DNA of 64,000 nucleotides, taken from positions 25,430,501 to 25,494,500 of the forward strand of contig CM065295.1 of the NCBI GenBank assembly GCA_032871835.1, given 5' to 3'. Below the pieces are notes generated by a model. It had not been told where the DNA came from, ran no database searches, and was given only the letters and a program-made list of their open reading frames with translations. This document shows positions 1 through 10,940 of this stretch, piece after piece (the first letter of the stretch is position 1; each line of letters starts with the position of its first letter). The translations under genes were made by a program, and so were the position numbers. The stretch is from Dipteronia dyeriana. Lineage: Eukaryota; Streptophyta; Magnoliopsida; Sapindales; Sapindaceae.

Positions 1-759
1 GCTATTCTTTCGACTTTGTACGGGCCTTCCCATTTGTCAGCTAGGGAACCTATAACTTTAATTTTTATGTTCAATGACACCTTCCTGAGTACCAGGTCTC
101 CTAGCTGAAATTTCCTGACCCGAACATGAGAGTTGTAGTGGCGAGCTACTCTTTTCTTATATGCCACATTTCGTATTCGGGACTTCTCCCTTTTCTCTTC
201 TAGTTCATCTAGACTTTATAATAGCATATCAAAATTCTGTTCTTCATCATATAGCCTGACCCAGGGTGACACATATGACATTTCTATGGGGATAACAGCT
301 TCCGTTCCAAATGCTAAAGTGAATGGAGTCTCTCATGTTGACGTTCTTGCTGTTGTCCGATATGCCCATAATACTTCGGGAAGCTTTTCAACCCAACTTC
401 CTTTTCTTGGCATCTAGCTTTGCTTTGATTGTGTGCTTGATGATTTTGTTCACTGCTTCGACCTGCCCATTTGTTTGAGGGTGGGCAGGTGTGGCATAGT
501 AATTGGTAATCTACCCTTTACACAACTGTCTGAATTTCAAGTTATCAAATTGGGTGTCATTGTCAGTGATTATAGTGTTTGGGACTCCAAACTTATAAAG
601 TATGTTCTTTTTCATGAAATTTGTGGTGTTTGCTTTTGTGATATGCACCAATGCTTCAGCTTCTGCCCACTTCGTGAAATAGTCAACGGCTACTATGACA
701 TACTTCGCTCCACCCCTTGTCCCCACTAGCATTGAGCCGATTAAATCCAAACCCCACAT
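1..759 (-). pseudogene. Tat element integrase, catalytic core and C-terminus (broken)
   Basis: Integrase joins element cDNA to host DNA in the nucleus. Reading down from 759 the first 82 codons are open and contain the first catalytic Asp in VAVDYFTKW and the second in ITDNDTQFD, where families usually have DNGTQF. The catalytic Glu is visible in another frame as QVEAVNK near 445, and the C-terminal GSLADKWEGPYKVERI motif lies at the window edge. At least one frameshift and stops separate these pieces. The zinc-binding HHCC part is at the end of the neighbouring 769-2085 frame. The gene is cut by the window edge. Confidence 0.85.
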
Positions 760-768
760 GGAAAATGG

Positions 769-2085
769 TCATGGGGATGTAAGGTTTCTTAGCTTTTCAG
801 GGGGTTGTCGGATATCATTAGCAATCCTTTGGCAAGTATTGCAACTCTCCGAACATTGTTGAGCATCTGAGAATAGAGTAGGCAAATAATAGCCTTGTCT
901 TAGTACCTTTTGTGCTAAACTTTTACCCCCAATGTGGTTTCCGTAAACTTCTCTATGGATTTCCTGTAATATCCGATATGCATCCTCCTCTGAAACACAT
1001 CTTTGAAGTGTTCGGGAATACCCCATTCTGTATAGTTCTCCTCCAACCAATGTGTACCTTACTGATCTATACCTGATACGTTTTGCTTGTAAGGGATCTT
1101 CCGGGAGCACGCCTTCTTCCAGGAACCTTTTTACCTGAGTCATCCAACCGTCTAGCGGTGTTCGGATTTCTGAAATTTCTAAGTTTCTAGGTTCATCTAT
1201 GCTCAGTTTCAGGAGATGTACAACCGAAATAGTCTTTGGCCTAATTGTGGCTGTTGTTGACGCTAGTTTGGACAATGCGTCTGCCTTTTCATTTTCCTCC
1301 CTAGGGATTTGGGTAATCTTATATTCATTGAATTTCTGGATGAGCTGTTTTGCAATGTCACGGTAGGCTATCATGCTTTCATCCTTGGCTTGGTACTCAT
1401 TTAGGACTTGGTTGACAACTACCTGTGAATCGCTGAATATCTCAACTTCATCTGCCCCGAGAGCTTTGTAGACTCTGAGTCCAGCTAGTAGCGCCTCGTA
1501 CTCGGCTTGATTGTTGGTTGCTTTGAAATCAAACCTCATGGCACATTCGACATCATCTTCTTCTGGGGTGCATACTATGATCTCTGCCCCGCTGCCATGA
1601 GTGTTTGAAGAGACATGAATATACAATTTCCATGGGATTTTTTTTCCCAACATTCTTTTTGCTTCCAGGTTTTGCTCTTTGAACTCTACTATAAAATCTG
1701 CCACTGATTGCCCTTTGAGGGATGTCCTGGGGACGTAGTGGATATCGAATTCACTTAGCTCGATAACCCATTTGGTCAGTCTCCCCGAAATCTCTGGCTT
1801 TTGTAGAATTTGTTTTAATGTGCAGTCAGTGAGAATCTGGATTGTATGAGCCTGAAAATATAGGCTTAGCTTCCTTGCTGCTGAAACCAATGCTAGTGCC
1901 ATTTTGTCTGCCTGTGAATACCTGGTCTCGGCTGGTAGAAGTGCATTGCTGGTGTAGTAAACTGATTTATGTACTCCATCTTCTGTTCTAACTAGGACTG
2001 AGCTTGCTGCTAGTTCTGTAATTGATAAGTACAAATGGAGTGCCTGCCCTAAGTATTCCTTGATTTTGGAAAAAAGCCTGCTCAC
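769..2085 (-). pseudogene. Tat element RNase H, archaeal-type RNase H and integrase zinc domain
   Basis: This is an uninterrupted 438-codon frame, the longest in the window. Residues ~1-130 match the RT-linked RNase H (SNALLPAETRYSQADK, then ILTDCTL). Residues ~145-290 match the additional archaeal-type RNase H (NNQAEYEALLAGL, IFSDSQVVVNQV, ENEKADALSKLAS). Residues ~370-430 carry the integrase HHCC zinc motif (HREVYGNH, then CNTCQ). In the second RNase H the usual first catalytic Asp of the LYVDGSS motif is His here (LYIHVSSN), which should disable that domain. The Met is not a natural start: the frame is an internal piece of a gag-pol polyprotein. The preceding RT lies in other frames. Confidence 0.9.
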
Positions 2086-2246
2086 ACTCTTTGTTCCATT
2101 CGAGACCTTTTTCCTTTTTTAATTACTTTGAAATAGGGTGCGCATCTGTCGGTGGCCTTTGAGATGAATCTGCCTAAGGAAGCTAAGCATCCTGTTAGGC
2201 GCTGTACTTCTTTTAGTGTCCTTGGTGAAGTCATTTTCTGTAGGGC

Positions 2247-3045
2247 CTAGATCTTCTTAGGGTTGACTTCGATTCCTCTTTGGTGAACTTGAAAACCCAG
2301 GAATCTTCTTGAGGGAACTCCTAATAAATACTTGTTCGGATTTAGCTTTATTTGGTATCTCCTCAAGACATCAAATGTCTCTCGCAAGTCTGAAGTATGC
2401 TTGTCTTCCGTGAGGCTCTTGGTCAGCATGTCATCAATGTATACTTCCATGTTCGTTCTTATTTGCTATGGAAAGATTCTGTTGACCAGTCTTTGATAGG
2501 TTGCCCCTGTATTTTTTAATCTAAAGGGCATCACTGTGTAACAGTACACCCTGATCAGTTGTGAATGCTGTCTTTTCTTCGACAGCTTTGTTCATTCAAA
2601 TTTGGTTATATCCCGAGTAGGCGTCCATGAAACTGAGCAACTAATGGCCTGATGTAGCGTCCACCAACTGATCTATCCTCGGAAGTGGAAAACTGTCTTT
2701 TGGGCATGCCTTGTTCAGATCTGTGAAATCTACGCACATTCTCCATTTTCCATTCTTCTTTTAGACGAGGACTACATTAGCTACCCATTGAGGATGGTTG
2801 ACCTCTCTAATCGACCCTACAGCAAGTAGTTTCTCTACTTCCTGTTTGATTACCTGACTTCTCTCAAGATTGAACGATCTTCTCTTTTGTATCACCTGTT
2901 TTGCATTCAGGTCTATTGTGAGATGGTGAGATATTATTCGGGCATCTATCCCGACCATGTCTTCATGACTCCAAGCGAACACATCCATGTATTCTTTGAG
3001 TAGATCAATGAGGCTTTGTTTGACTTTTCCTTCCAAGTTGGCCAT
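2247..3045 (-). pseudogene. Tat element reverse transcriptase (stops and one frameshift)
   Basis: Reverse transcriptase copies element RNA into cDNA. The N-terminal part (2761-3045) ends in NHPQWVANVVLV and meets a stop. The same frame continues past that stop with the recognisable RT stretch MCVDFTDLNKACPKDSFPLP and an AYSGYNQI motif. The catalytic box is YIDDM in the 2247-2450 piece, followed by FLGFQV. Four or more in-frame stops and a frame change between about 2450 and 2760 make it non-functional. The order PR, RT, RNase H is as expected for Ty3/gypsy. Confidence 0.88.
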
Positions 3046-3620
3046 GATCTTGATCTTTTATCTGGTTCATCTTCGTTCAAGATAATTTCTTCGACCGATT
3101 CAGTTTTGGATTCATTCGGCTCTTCCCTTGGGTCGAATTCGAATGATAGTAGCTCTTTGTTCAAACTTGGCTGTGTTATAGTGCAAACCTGTTTATCATT
3201 CTTGTCCTTGTATACTGACAGGTTAGCTCTTCGGGCCATCTCTTGAGATCCCTTGACTATCCCGACCCCCTGTTTGGTCGGGAATTTGATCATTAAGGCA
3301 TAAGTGGTTGTCACGGCCTTAGTTTTATTTAACAATGGCCGACCCAACAACGTATTATACGGCCAATTATCTAAGTCTATTACCACAAAATTGAGCAATA
3401 CAGTTCTCTGACAAGGTGCCACTCCGATCTTCACAGGTAGCTTTACCGACCCGAGTGACCTGACCTCAATTCCCCTGAATCCTTTAAGTGGAGTGTGGAA
3501 AGGCTGTAGATCCTTTCGGTCCAACCTGAGTTGATCGTAGATAGCTACAATGAGAATGTCTACCCAACTTCTATTGTCTATCAAGATTCTCCTAACTTCC
3601 CGGTGACCAATCCGGGGCAC
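2946..3620 (-). pseudogene. Tat element aspartic protease region
   Basis: A 224-codon frame holds the retropepsin-like domain: the start-proximal active site reads LIDNRSWVDIL, whereas the family usually has an Asp-x-Gly-Ser-Ser box, so the Gly is lost. The downstream flap and fold motifs are clear (NFVVIDLDNWPYNTLLGRPLL). The protease normally cleaves the gag-pol polyprotein inside the particle. The C-terminal ~100 residues are acidic linker to RT. The frame overlaps the RT N-terminal frame by about 100 bases in another phase, a sign of a frameshift. Confidence 0.8.
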
Positions 3621-3999
3621 TTATGACTAAGGCGTCATTTGGCTGAACGTCGACCCTATGTAAGTCTGCTTCTGTGAATGTTATTGGGTCCCATCCTTCC
3701 TTTACCCTTTTCGAGTCTGGCTCCACCGAGTTCACATCAAAGTTATGTCTTGCTTCTACTGCTTCTCCCAGTGGATGGTCCGCTAAAGATCGTATGTATT
3801 ACTTGATTGGCCTCTGGACTGGCCCTTTGGCTTCGAATAGAGATGTGATCGGTCCTGATCTCTTTCTTTGTTTCTGATTTCTCATCCCTTTTCAAGATTA
3901 CATCCTATAGATGTCCTTCCCGAATGAGGGTTTCTATGTAATCTCTGAGCTGGTAACACTTGGATGTCTCATGACCGGTTTCTTTATAGAATCGGCAGT

Positions 4000-5504
4000 A
4001 TTTGGTTGTATCTCACCGGGTGAACTGAGACTGCCGTCGTGGCTCTTGTACCATGTTCTTTGCTTCTATAATGGCCAGGTTTTCCTCATGTTTTTTCTAA
4101 AGAGGGGTGTAGTTGGTGTATCTACCTCGGTATTTCTCCGTGGTCTGTTCGGCATTACGCATGTTCCCTTCATCCTTGCTCTTTTCTTTAATGTTTCCAT
4201 TATGTTTCCCTTTTTGGTTATGCACATTGGACTCAGTGATCTTTTTGGGTTTTCCTCCATGCATGTAACATCCTCCCGTGGCTAACTCTTCTTCCTCGGC
4301 TAGTGCATATCCTCCTACCATGTCCATCATATCTGCATATTTGGTCAGAAGGGCTCTTCGTAAGTCAAAAGACAACCGTCCATTCTGTAGGTTGTTGATG
4401 AATGCAACAATTATTGCTTCATCGTTTGCACTGTCGATTTCTGATACCGCTTGGCCGAATCTTCCTAGGTATTTCTTCAGTGACTCATCTTTCCTTTGTT
4501 TTATTTGAGAAAGGTAAGCCACTGATTTTTTCCAGTGAACATTGCTCAGAAATTGCCTTGAAAAACTCCGGCTCAGTTCACTGAAACTTTCGATGCTTGC
4601 TAGGGGCAATCTCTCGAACCATCTTGAGCCCATGTCTCTTAGAGTTTGTTGAAAATTGAGGCATAGTAAGGGATCACTATGGGCATACTGGGCCATAGCA
4701 CTTTTATAGCTTCTGACATGTTCTTTTGGCTATGCATCCTTCTTGAACTACTCCACGTGTGGCATCCTAAATCTTTCTGAGAATGAAGTCCGTAGGATGT
4801 CCCTAGTGAATGAGCTGTCAGAATCCTCGTCAGATAAATGTTGTACCCATAACTTCTGACCAGTGCGTCCATTTGATGCTTATTGTTCTCGACTTCTTGA
4901 GTTAGGCTCTAGATTACGACGTCTCTGTCCCCTACCGGACTTCCCTGATGGTTGAACCGCTGGGTGATTGTCATTCCTCTTTCAGGCTCTTCACTTTGAT
5001 GTCAGGTTTCACGTATGATTCCATGATAACGCTTGCGATGGTGCCGATCGCTATCTTCTGATGATGACCGATCCTTATGCCGGTCATGTTTGTTATGTCT
5101 AGCACGGACTGTTTGATCCTGGTTCTGCTTCTGGTGTGGTCGTTCATCTTCAGTTGTTTCACGTTCAGTCTAATTAATTGGAGTAGAGTTCCTTCCGATT
5201 TCCGCTGCATTTAGTTCTACCCGACTACGACTGAACGAAGCCTCGCAGGTGGGAGGTTTGGAGTTCGTGCTTCTTCTGCAACCAGTAAATCAACTCCTTC
5301 ATTACTTGCGTCTGCCACCAATTGTTGCAACGCCTCTCGAAAGCGTTGTGTCAGGTCTTTGCTGGTTGGAAAAACTTGCTGGATTCCCGTCAGGAATATA
5401 GGTTGGTTCTCTGTGGTTGCAACAAGATCTCGCGAGCTGCTGCCATCATGGAAGTTATCTGGAGATTTTTGGACATCCCCAGAACTGCTTCTGCTTTCTG
5501 CCAT
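4000..5504 (-). pseudogene. Tat element gag (broken)
   Basis: Gag forms the intracellular particle. The likely start is the Met at 5504 (MAESRSSSGDVQKSP), 28 bases after the primer-binding site, and that frame runs to 5217. Further pieces lie at 4971-5210, 4639-4872 and 4097-4696 in different phases. The last carries the conserved retrotransposon gag fold (GSRWFERLPLASIESFSELSRSF, then a FGQAVSEI segment). Frame changes between the pieces show it is dead. Gag and PR together occupy about 2.5 kb, typical for Tat elements. Confidence 0.82.
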
Positions 5505-5531
5505 TATCTTTAATTAAATCGGAGGTTCAAT

Positions 5532-5550
5532 CCCCCTTCTTCTAACGCCA
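5532..5550 (-). other. Primer-binding site of element T0
   Basis: On the minus strand the bases TGGCGTTAGAAGAAGGGGG follow the LTR terminus after a 2-base gap (AT). The position, the TGGCG start and the purine-rich tail correspond to the TTGGCGCC-type site usual in Tat elements, although the inner bases differ. The priming tRNA cannot be named from sequence alone. Confidence 0.6.
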
Positions 5551-5825
5551 ATTGTTGACGTCAGTTTTTAGATGTATGGAAAAAGTCAACAAGAATTTGA
5601 TTTTAGCTGTGATTTAAAAGAGAAAGAGAAGGAGAAAGTAATCGAACACAAGTTTTTTACGTGGTAAAACTCTGATGGCCGGAGAAACGTCCACGGGTGG
5701 TTGAATGATCAACCAAGCCAAAATCCACTATGAATAAAATAAATATTACAATTTCTCGATCTCCCATTCTTCTCTCCATATTTTTCTATAATTGTTATAT
5801 ATCTTTGTGTGATGAGATTATGGGT

Positions 5826-5835
5826 CTATTTATAT
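5826..5835 (-). promoter_or_regulatory. LTR TATA box
   Basis: The element strand reads ATATAAATAG about 275 bases upstream of the LTR end, in the position expected for the U3 promoter of T0. Transcription would then start near 5800 and run toward lower coordinates. Confidence 0.6.
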
Positions 5836-6460
5836 GTTTATAGAACCCTAATCTTCTTTGTACAAGTAATAAAAGATCTTTGTATTTAATTACGATTGTT
5901 TTCTTGTTCGAAGTAGTTTGTCTTCTTTCCTGTTTCGGAGACTTGTATTGAGATCGAATGAGACTCTAGTAATGTAATCCAATTAGGACTTATTTCCTTT
6001 TGAGATTGTAGTCTTTTGGAGAAATAAAATTGTTGCCTGATTAGGAACCCTTCCTGCTTGATAATTATGTTCTTGGAATTCCTCTTTGATATGGATATCT
6101 TCGTGTATTTTAATGACTTGATTCGTGTGAGCTACGCATTGGGCTCTTTATTCAGTTTTCTTCACGTTTGTCCCGAGTAGAAAACGATATCAGCTGGTCC
6201 AGAGTGACGTCATCTGATCCCGAGTAGACAATGTCATCAATTAGCCCCAAGTATGTTTAACTGACCCCGAGTAGTATATGACGCCAGTTAACCCCGAGCA
6301 GGTCTTGTTCAAAACTTGTTTATTCGGGTTTCTCTTCTTTGGTGATGTCTTGCAGGATGCCTATTCGGATATCCACCTGACAAATTTATCATCTTTGTTA
6401 ATGACATGTATATCTGATAAAATTTACATACGACACTATACTTGTGGGTTAAGCTCTGTG

Positions 6461-7649
6461 CAGGGACGAACCTAGGGCTGGGCTAGGGTAGCCTTTTTAA
6501 AAAATATTGAAAAGTTAAAAAAATAAAATAATAGACATCACAGTAAAATCATGTAGAAGTAGGAAGTGAGATTGTAAGCTGTAGGGAACAACTATATACC
6601 TGTATAAAATTTTACCTACTTCATCGATACACGTGTCACTTGGTATAAAGTCAACACAATAACCAACATTTGATTAGGTAATACATATCTATTTTTTTCC
6701 CTTTTCTTTAATAATTCTTTTCTCTCTCACCTTTCTCTAAATTTTAACCAAACTTCTTTATTAACATCAATAATTCACCTTCCAACTAGGTATATTTTTA
6801 TAAATATTATGAATTTAAATATCTTGTTTTGTAATTAAATTTTAGAATTAATCTAATTATTAGTTATTCTAATTTCAATTTAAAAATTAGCACTATTGTT
6901 TAATGAATTTTTTTATTTTGATTGAAATTTAGATACATACTTGTTATTTTTTTTTTTGGTTTTTAATTATTCTTTTTTGGTTTTAGATTTGTTAGTAAAT
7001 AGCAATATAAGAGTACTTTTTTTCTATTTGATGTGAATGTTCCATTATAACTAAACTAAACTAATAATTATATAAATTATATATTTTTAGAAAGTAATGA
7101 ATTAGATTTTCTTTAATATTGTATTTGCATATTTCGAATAAATCAACTAATATTATAATTTAAGAACATTGTATACTTAAATAATTTCTTATTTCTTGAC
7201 GTATATAGAAGTAATAAAATAAGAATTAATTTAATGACCTATTTTGTATTTTTATTTGTTTATATATGTCATAATGCAAAAAAGAAACTTTTAGATAAAA
7301 AAATATGATGACGGGTCATCAAGTAGACCAGATGCCACAAATGATGCCCCATGTGCTATTGATCTGATTTCATAATTGATAAGTTTGATCTTTTGAAAAA
7401 CCGTAGGATACAACTTAATTAGTATTTGATTGTATTTGCATTTAATGTTTATTTTATAATTTGTTTTGACTTTTTTAATTATTTTTTTAATGTATTTAGT
7501 TAATATATACATTTACAGAGTAATCCTTGCTATATCTTCTTAACTGGGTGTATCTTTATTTTTAATTAATACAATTTCTCATAATGGTATTGATCGGAAA
7601 AAAAAAAAAATCTAACCCACCCTAGTGTTTAATCCTGGTTACGTCCTTG
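6461..7649. mobile_element. Non-autonomous hAT-like transposon inside the T0 LTR
   Basis: An 8 bp direct repeat GCTCTGTG flanks the segment (6453-6460 and 7650-7657). The ends are imperfect terminal inverted repeats: CAGGGACGAACCTAGG at the left and, read inward from the right, CAAGGACGTAACCAGG. CA-G-GG ends with an 8 bp duplication are the hAT superfamily signature. The 1189 bp interior is very AT-rich; the only open frame above 70 codons (7291-7512 minus) is low-complexity and matches nothing I recognise, so no transposase is encoded. Confidence 0.85.
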
Positions 7650-7680
7650 GCTCTGTGTTTCCTTGCTATGTGTTCCATCA

Positions 7681-8700
7681 AAGTTTGGGTGTTGTTGGTT
7701 CGTAATTATTTAATGGTTTTATGCAATTTTATATGGGAATTGAATGGAGGAATAGAAACAAGATGATAAAGATAATTATGTGAAAAACTAAAGCAAAACG
7801 GTATAGTTTGGGTGAAGTTTTAGTTTTATTTAGAGGGGCAAAAAAGAAGAACAAATCTTGGTCACACATTTTTTTTAAGACATATATCAACAGATCTTTA
7901 AAAGGTCAGCATTGGTTCAGTACAACTGTGGATCAACAAAAGACCCTTATATATATAGGAAATGATCCAAAAATTTATTGAGTTATTGTTTTTAGCCAAA
8001 ACTTTATTTTTGTTTATAATTAGCATCTTTAACCATGAACTTCCAAATATGCCCTCATTTTTGTTTTATGTGTCCTAATTTTTCCCACCCAAAGTTTTCA
8101 CTTATCAGTGCTTCACCTCCAATTTTTTTGAAGTCCTGATTTCTCACGCTCTCTCAGTTTATTCTCTAATTTTTTTTGCTTCTTCTCTTTCAAACTGTGA
8201 TCTCTCTAAAAACCGATTTGCTTCTTCTCACTGAATCCGTGTTCTCTTTTGCTTCTTCTCTCTGAAATCATGTTCTCTATAGTGTTCTGTCTCTCTGAAA
8301 AATTGAGCTTCTTCTGTCAGAAAACCAAGTCTGTAAATCGGGTCTGAAACTCGTGGGTCTTTGTCTCTACAGGTAAATCGTATCTCTGAACTGATTTCGG
8401 TCATCACATTCTTGAAGGTAGATCCAGATCCGAAACTTAGCATTCAACTCTGTCTTGAAGTAGTTGATAGTATGTATCCATTTCCTACTTATTTTTTACA
8501 AGAATGAATAAGTTTAATTTGAAGAAAAATATGATGGTTTCGATTTTCAGTGAAACTCATTTACTGTCAATTTTTGTTCCCAGGTCAAACGATAGGCCAT
8601 TTAAATGTTACATGCCAGTTCAATTTAATGTAACATATCAGTTTATTTGTATGTTCATGTGTTTGTAATTTCGATTTGGAGTGAAAACTAACTATTGTAA
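7681..8700. other. Non-genic AT-rich stretch
   Basis: No coding region is supported here. The segment 8080-8450 is pyrimidine-rich with repeated TTGCTTCTTCTCTCTGAA motifs, resembling the untranslated leader that often precedes a MULE transposase, and a MULE N-terminal fragment does follow at 9185. That link is inference. Confidence 0.5.
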
Positions 8701-8714
8701 GTTTTTATACCCAA

Positions 8715-9140
8715 AGTTACATGGTAGTATTTTTTAAAGTTACATGGTAGTATTTTTTAAAGTTACATTCTAGGTTATTTTTTATACCCAAGTTACATGT
8801 TAGGTTTTTTTTTTTAAGTTATATGCTAGGTTATTTTTGAAGTTACATGTTAGGTTATTTTTTAAGTTACATGCTATGTTATTTTTGAAGTTACATGCTA
8901 GGTTATTTATTAAGTTACATGCTATGTTAATTTTTAAGTTACATGCTAGGTTATTTTTTATGTCACATGCTTGGTTATTTATGAAGTTACATGGTCTGTT
9001 TATTTATGAAGTTACATGCTAGGTGATTTGTGAAGTTACATGGTTTGTTTATTTATAAAGTTACATGCTAGGTGATTTGTGAAGTTACATTCCATCCAAG
9101 TCCTATTTTGTTACATGTAAATTCATTTTATTTTAAAGTT
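8715..9140. repeat. GTTACAT minisatellite
   Basis: About eighteen degenerate units of roughly 22-24 bp, each built on AAGTTACATGCTAGGTTATTT, stand in tandem. Because many units are a multiple of three long, the plus strand shows a spurious repeat peptide of KLHARLFF-like units (8837-9022), which I do not regard as a gene. Units degrade at both ends of the array. Confidence 0.85.
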
Positions 9141-9184
9141 ACATGTGAAATACTTTAAATGTCAATTACTTGACTTGTAGGAAT

Positions 9185-9543
9185 ATGGATGAAACAAAAT
9201 TGGTCATCCATCATGGTGGAAGTTGGGTGGGTAATTGTTACGAGAGCGGTATGACAAAGTGGGTCAATGTTCCTAGATGTGTAAGTTATGATGGTTGGTG
9301 AAGTTTGTAGAAGATGTTGCTAGGTACAACTTACAATTAAGGTCATTGGCGTTTACAATTAGTGGTACTGCTCGTCCAAGAATTAAGGATGACAATGATG
9401 TGTCATGTATGATGAATGTAGATAAGCTATTACCTGAGGTTTTTGTCTCTGTTTCTACGAAGGAAACAACAAATTGTGTGCAAGATAACAACCTATGTAA
9501 CCTACCTACTTCACAACCCGTGTATGGCGGGTTTCTTCGGTAA
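9185..9543 (+). pseudogene. MULE protein N-terminal fragment
   Basis: From the ATG at 9185 a 38-codon frame (MDETKLVIHHGGSWVGNC, then NVPRCVSYDGW) is followed by a single-base frameshift near 9293. The next frame continues with KFVEDVARYNLQLRSL and DDNDVSCMMN. The order, a short beta-rich start followed by a D-D-D-V motif, matches the N-terminal module that precedes the MURDB domain in plant MuDR-type transposases. No catalytic part follows; the sequence after 9543 is non-coding. The same kind of module appears in the 52645-55391 pseudogene on the other strand. Confidence 0.6.
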
Positions 9544-10940
9544 CTGGCAGGATGTGGGTCCATTCCAATTGTAGACCCAAGTGTATGTAACGATGAAACC
9601 ATTGACGATGAATAGAACAATCAGTGGCCGGACACCAATAACAGTGATAGAATGGAGCGTCCAGATTTTACCACGTTATCAGTGAACAGTGAATAGTGAA
9701 CAGTGAACAGTAAAAACATCAGTGAAAGTCAATTGTGAAAAGTGCCCCGGCTTATAGAATATGATTCTCTGCAACACGTGTATGGTGCACTCACAATTCG
9801 GGCCAATAGAAATATGTCACGTCATCAGTGAACATTGAAAGTCAACTATGAACAGTGAATAGTCAAAATTATAAAAATGTCATTCGTGGCCTTCCTAGGG
9901 TTTTTGACGTTCTGAACTTGAAAATGATGTTTGTTTTTCCATTTGACTTCTCCATAATTTTGAATTGACCATATTACCTCTAAAATACAAAGAAAAATAC
10001 ACGAATTACTTCACAACACATTTATTTAAGCGAGCGAATGAAATTACATCTAAATTGGAGAATTAATCCTATTATCCCTTAATAAATATACATTTTTCAG
10101 TGTTAATCAATGATATGTGTAATGTGTCCCAAACATTAACCAGGTTAATAAATTAACTATCATATATTTTATATAAACCATAAACAAACAAAAAGAAATC
10201 GGAAAACTCAATAAAAAAAATCAAAACATACAAAAGAAAAATCCTTAAATCGTAAGAAAACGACCTAGAAAATCGTCAACACCATCCATATCCAAATATA
10301 ATCACAACCACTCAAACTCTAACCCTAACCCACCATAACCAACCCCGATCACCACTAAAAAATTTGATAGAGTGGTGGCCGCTGTGAAACAATTAGCGGC
10401 CACTATTATGTAATTTTTTTTTAATTTTTTTTTTTTTGTAAAAATCTAACTGAAACCAAGCTTCAATAAGCGATAAACCTAAACTCGAACATCACCCTCT
10501 GAGGAGATCGGCCACCCAAACCCCACCATCGACGGTTCGTTTTTCGACTTGGATTTTGGTAGTGCCGAATGGAACCGAAGAAGAAGACGGTAGAAGATCG
10601 TAGGAGCTGGTGCCACTAGAGAAGATTGTCGGAGAGAGAATACGATATGAGAAGAGAGTTATCTGATTTTTGTTTTTGATTTTTTTTTTTATTGTTTGTG
10701 GAAAAAATTTAATTGAAGTTTTTATATGAATTTACCTATTTACCCTTATTTATTTAGAGAATATCTTACTGTTGAGACCTTTGGTTAACTCTGGGATATA
10801 TGTCATCACGCATTTTAAAACTACGTGTGGGCATATGGGGGTTTTATTCCTAGGTTGTAGGAGTAAGTTATTTCCCGTTATGAGAGTAGATATCTGGATC
10901 ACAATGTATTGTTTGATCTCGGAAGGTCCTGATAGTCATA
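9544..10940. other. Non-genic stretch with short AGTGAACA repeats
   Basis: No gene is supported. At 9680-9720 and 9825-9865 the octamer AGTGAACA is reiterated with small changes. At 10310-10345 there are a few AACCCTAA-like units too few to be telomeric. 10420-10440 and 10680-10695 are A/T homopolymer-rich. Confidence 0.5.

Larger units (their letters stand above)
1..7680 (-). mobile_element. Ty3/gypsy LTR retrotransposon, Tat type, partial (T0)
   Basis: A minus-strand element reads, from high to low coordinate: 5' LTR (5553-7680), primer-binding site, gag, protease, reverse transcriptase, RNase H, a second archaeal-type RNase H, and integrase. The window begins inside the integrase C-terminus, so the 3' end and 3' LTR lie to the left. 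Two RNase H domains in series are characteristic of the Tat/Ogre group of plant Ty3/gypsy elements. The coding part is spread over all three minus frames with many stops, so it is not autonomous. A hAT-like element interrupts the LTR. The group assignment is firm; the family name is not known. Confidence 0.9.
5553..7680 (-). repeat. 5' LTR of Tat element T0, interrupted
   Basis: Plus-strand boundaries are TGTTGACG at 5553 and CCATCA at 7680, so on the element strand the LTR begins TGATGG and ends GTCAACA next to the primer-binding site. Subtracting the hAT-like insert (1189 bp) and its 8 bp duplication leaves about 931 bp. It holds a TATA box and, at 6170-6305, a run of degenerate CCCCGAGTAG-type repeats. 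The upstream boundary at 7680 is inferred from the TG/CA rule; the partner LTR is outside the window. Confidence 0.7.

Noticed and set aside
433..729. 98-codon plus-strand open frame
   Set aside because: It is the shadow of the integrase coding strand of T0 and has no recognisable domain.
5521..5550. tRNA-like 3' end (GGTTCAATCCC then CCA) on the plus strand
   Set aside because: The spacing from the T-loop-like sequence to CCA is two bases too long for a tRNA, there is no D arm or anticodon arm upstream, and the position is that of the T0 primer-binding site.
8837..9022. Plus-strand peptide of KLHARLFF repeats
   Set aside because: It is the translation of the GTTACAT minisatellite and has no start context or conserved domain.
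8715..9140. CRISPR-like array
   Set aside because: Units are contiguous and degenerate without unique spacers, and the DNA is plant nuclear.
10310..10350. Interstitial telomere repeat (AACCCTAA)
   Set aside because: Only one or two imperfect units are present.
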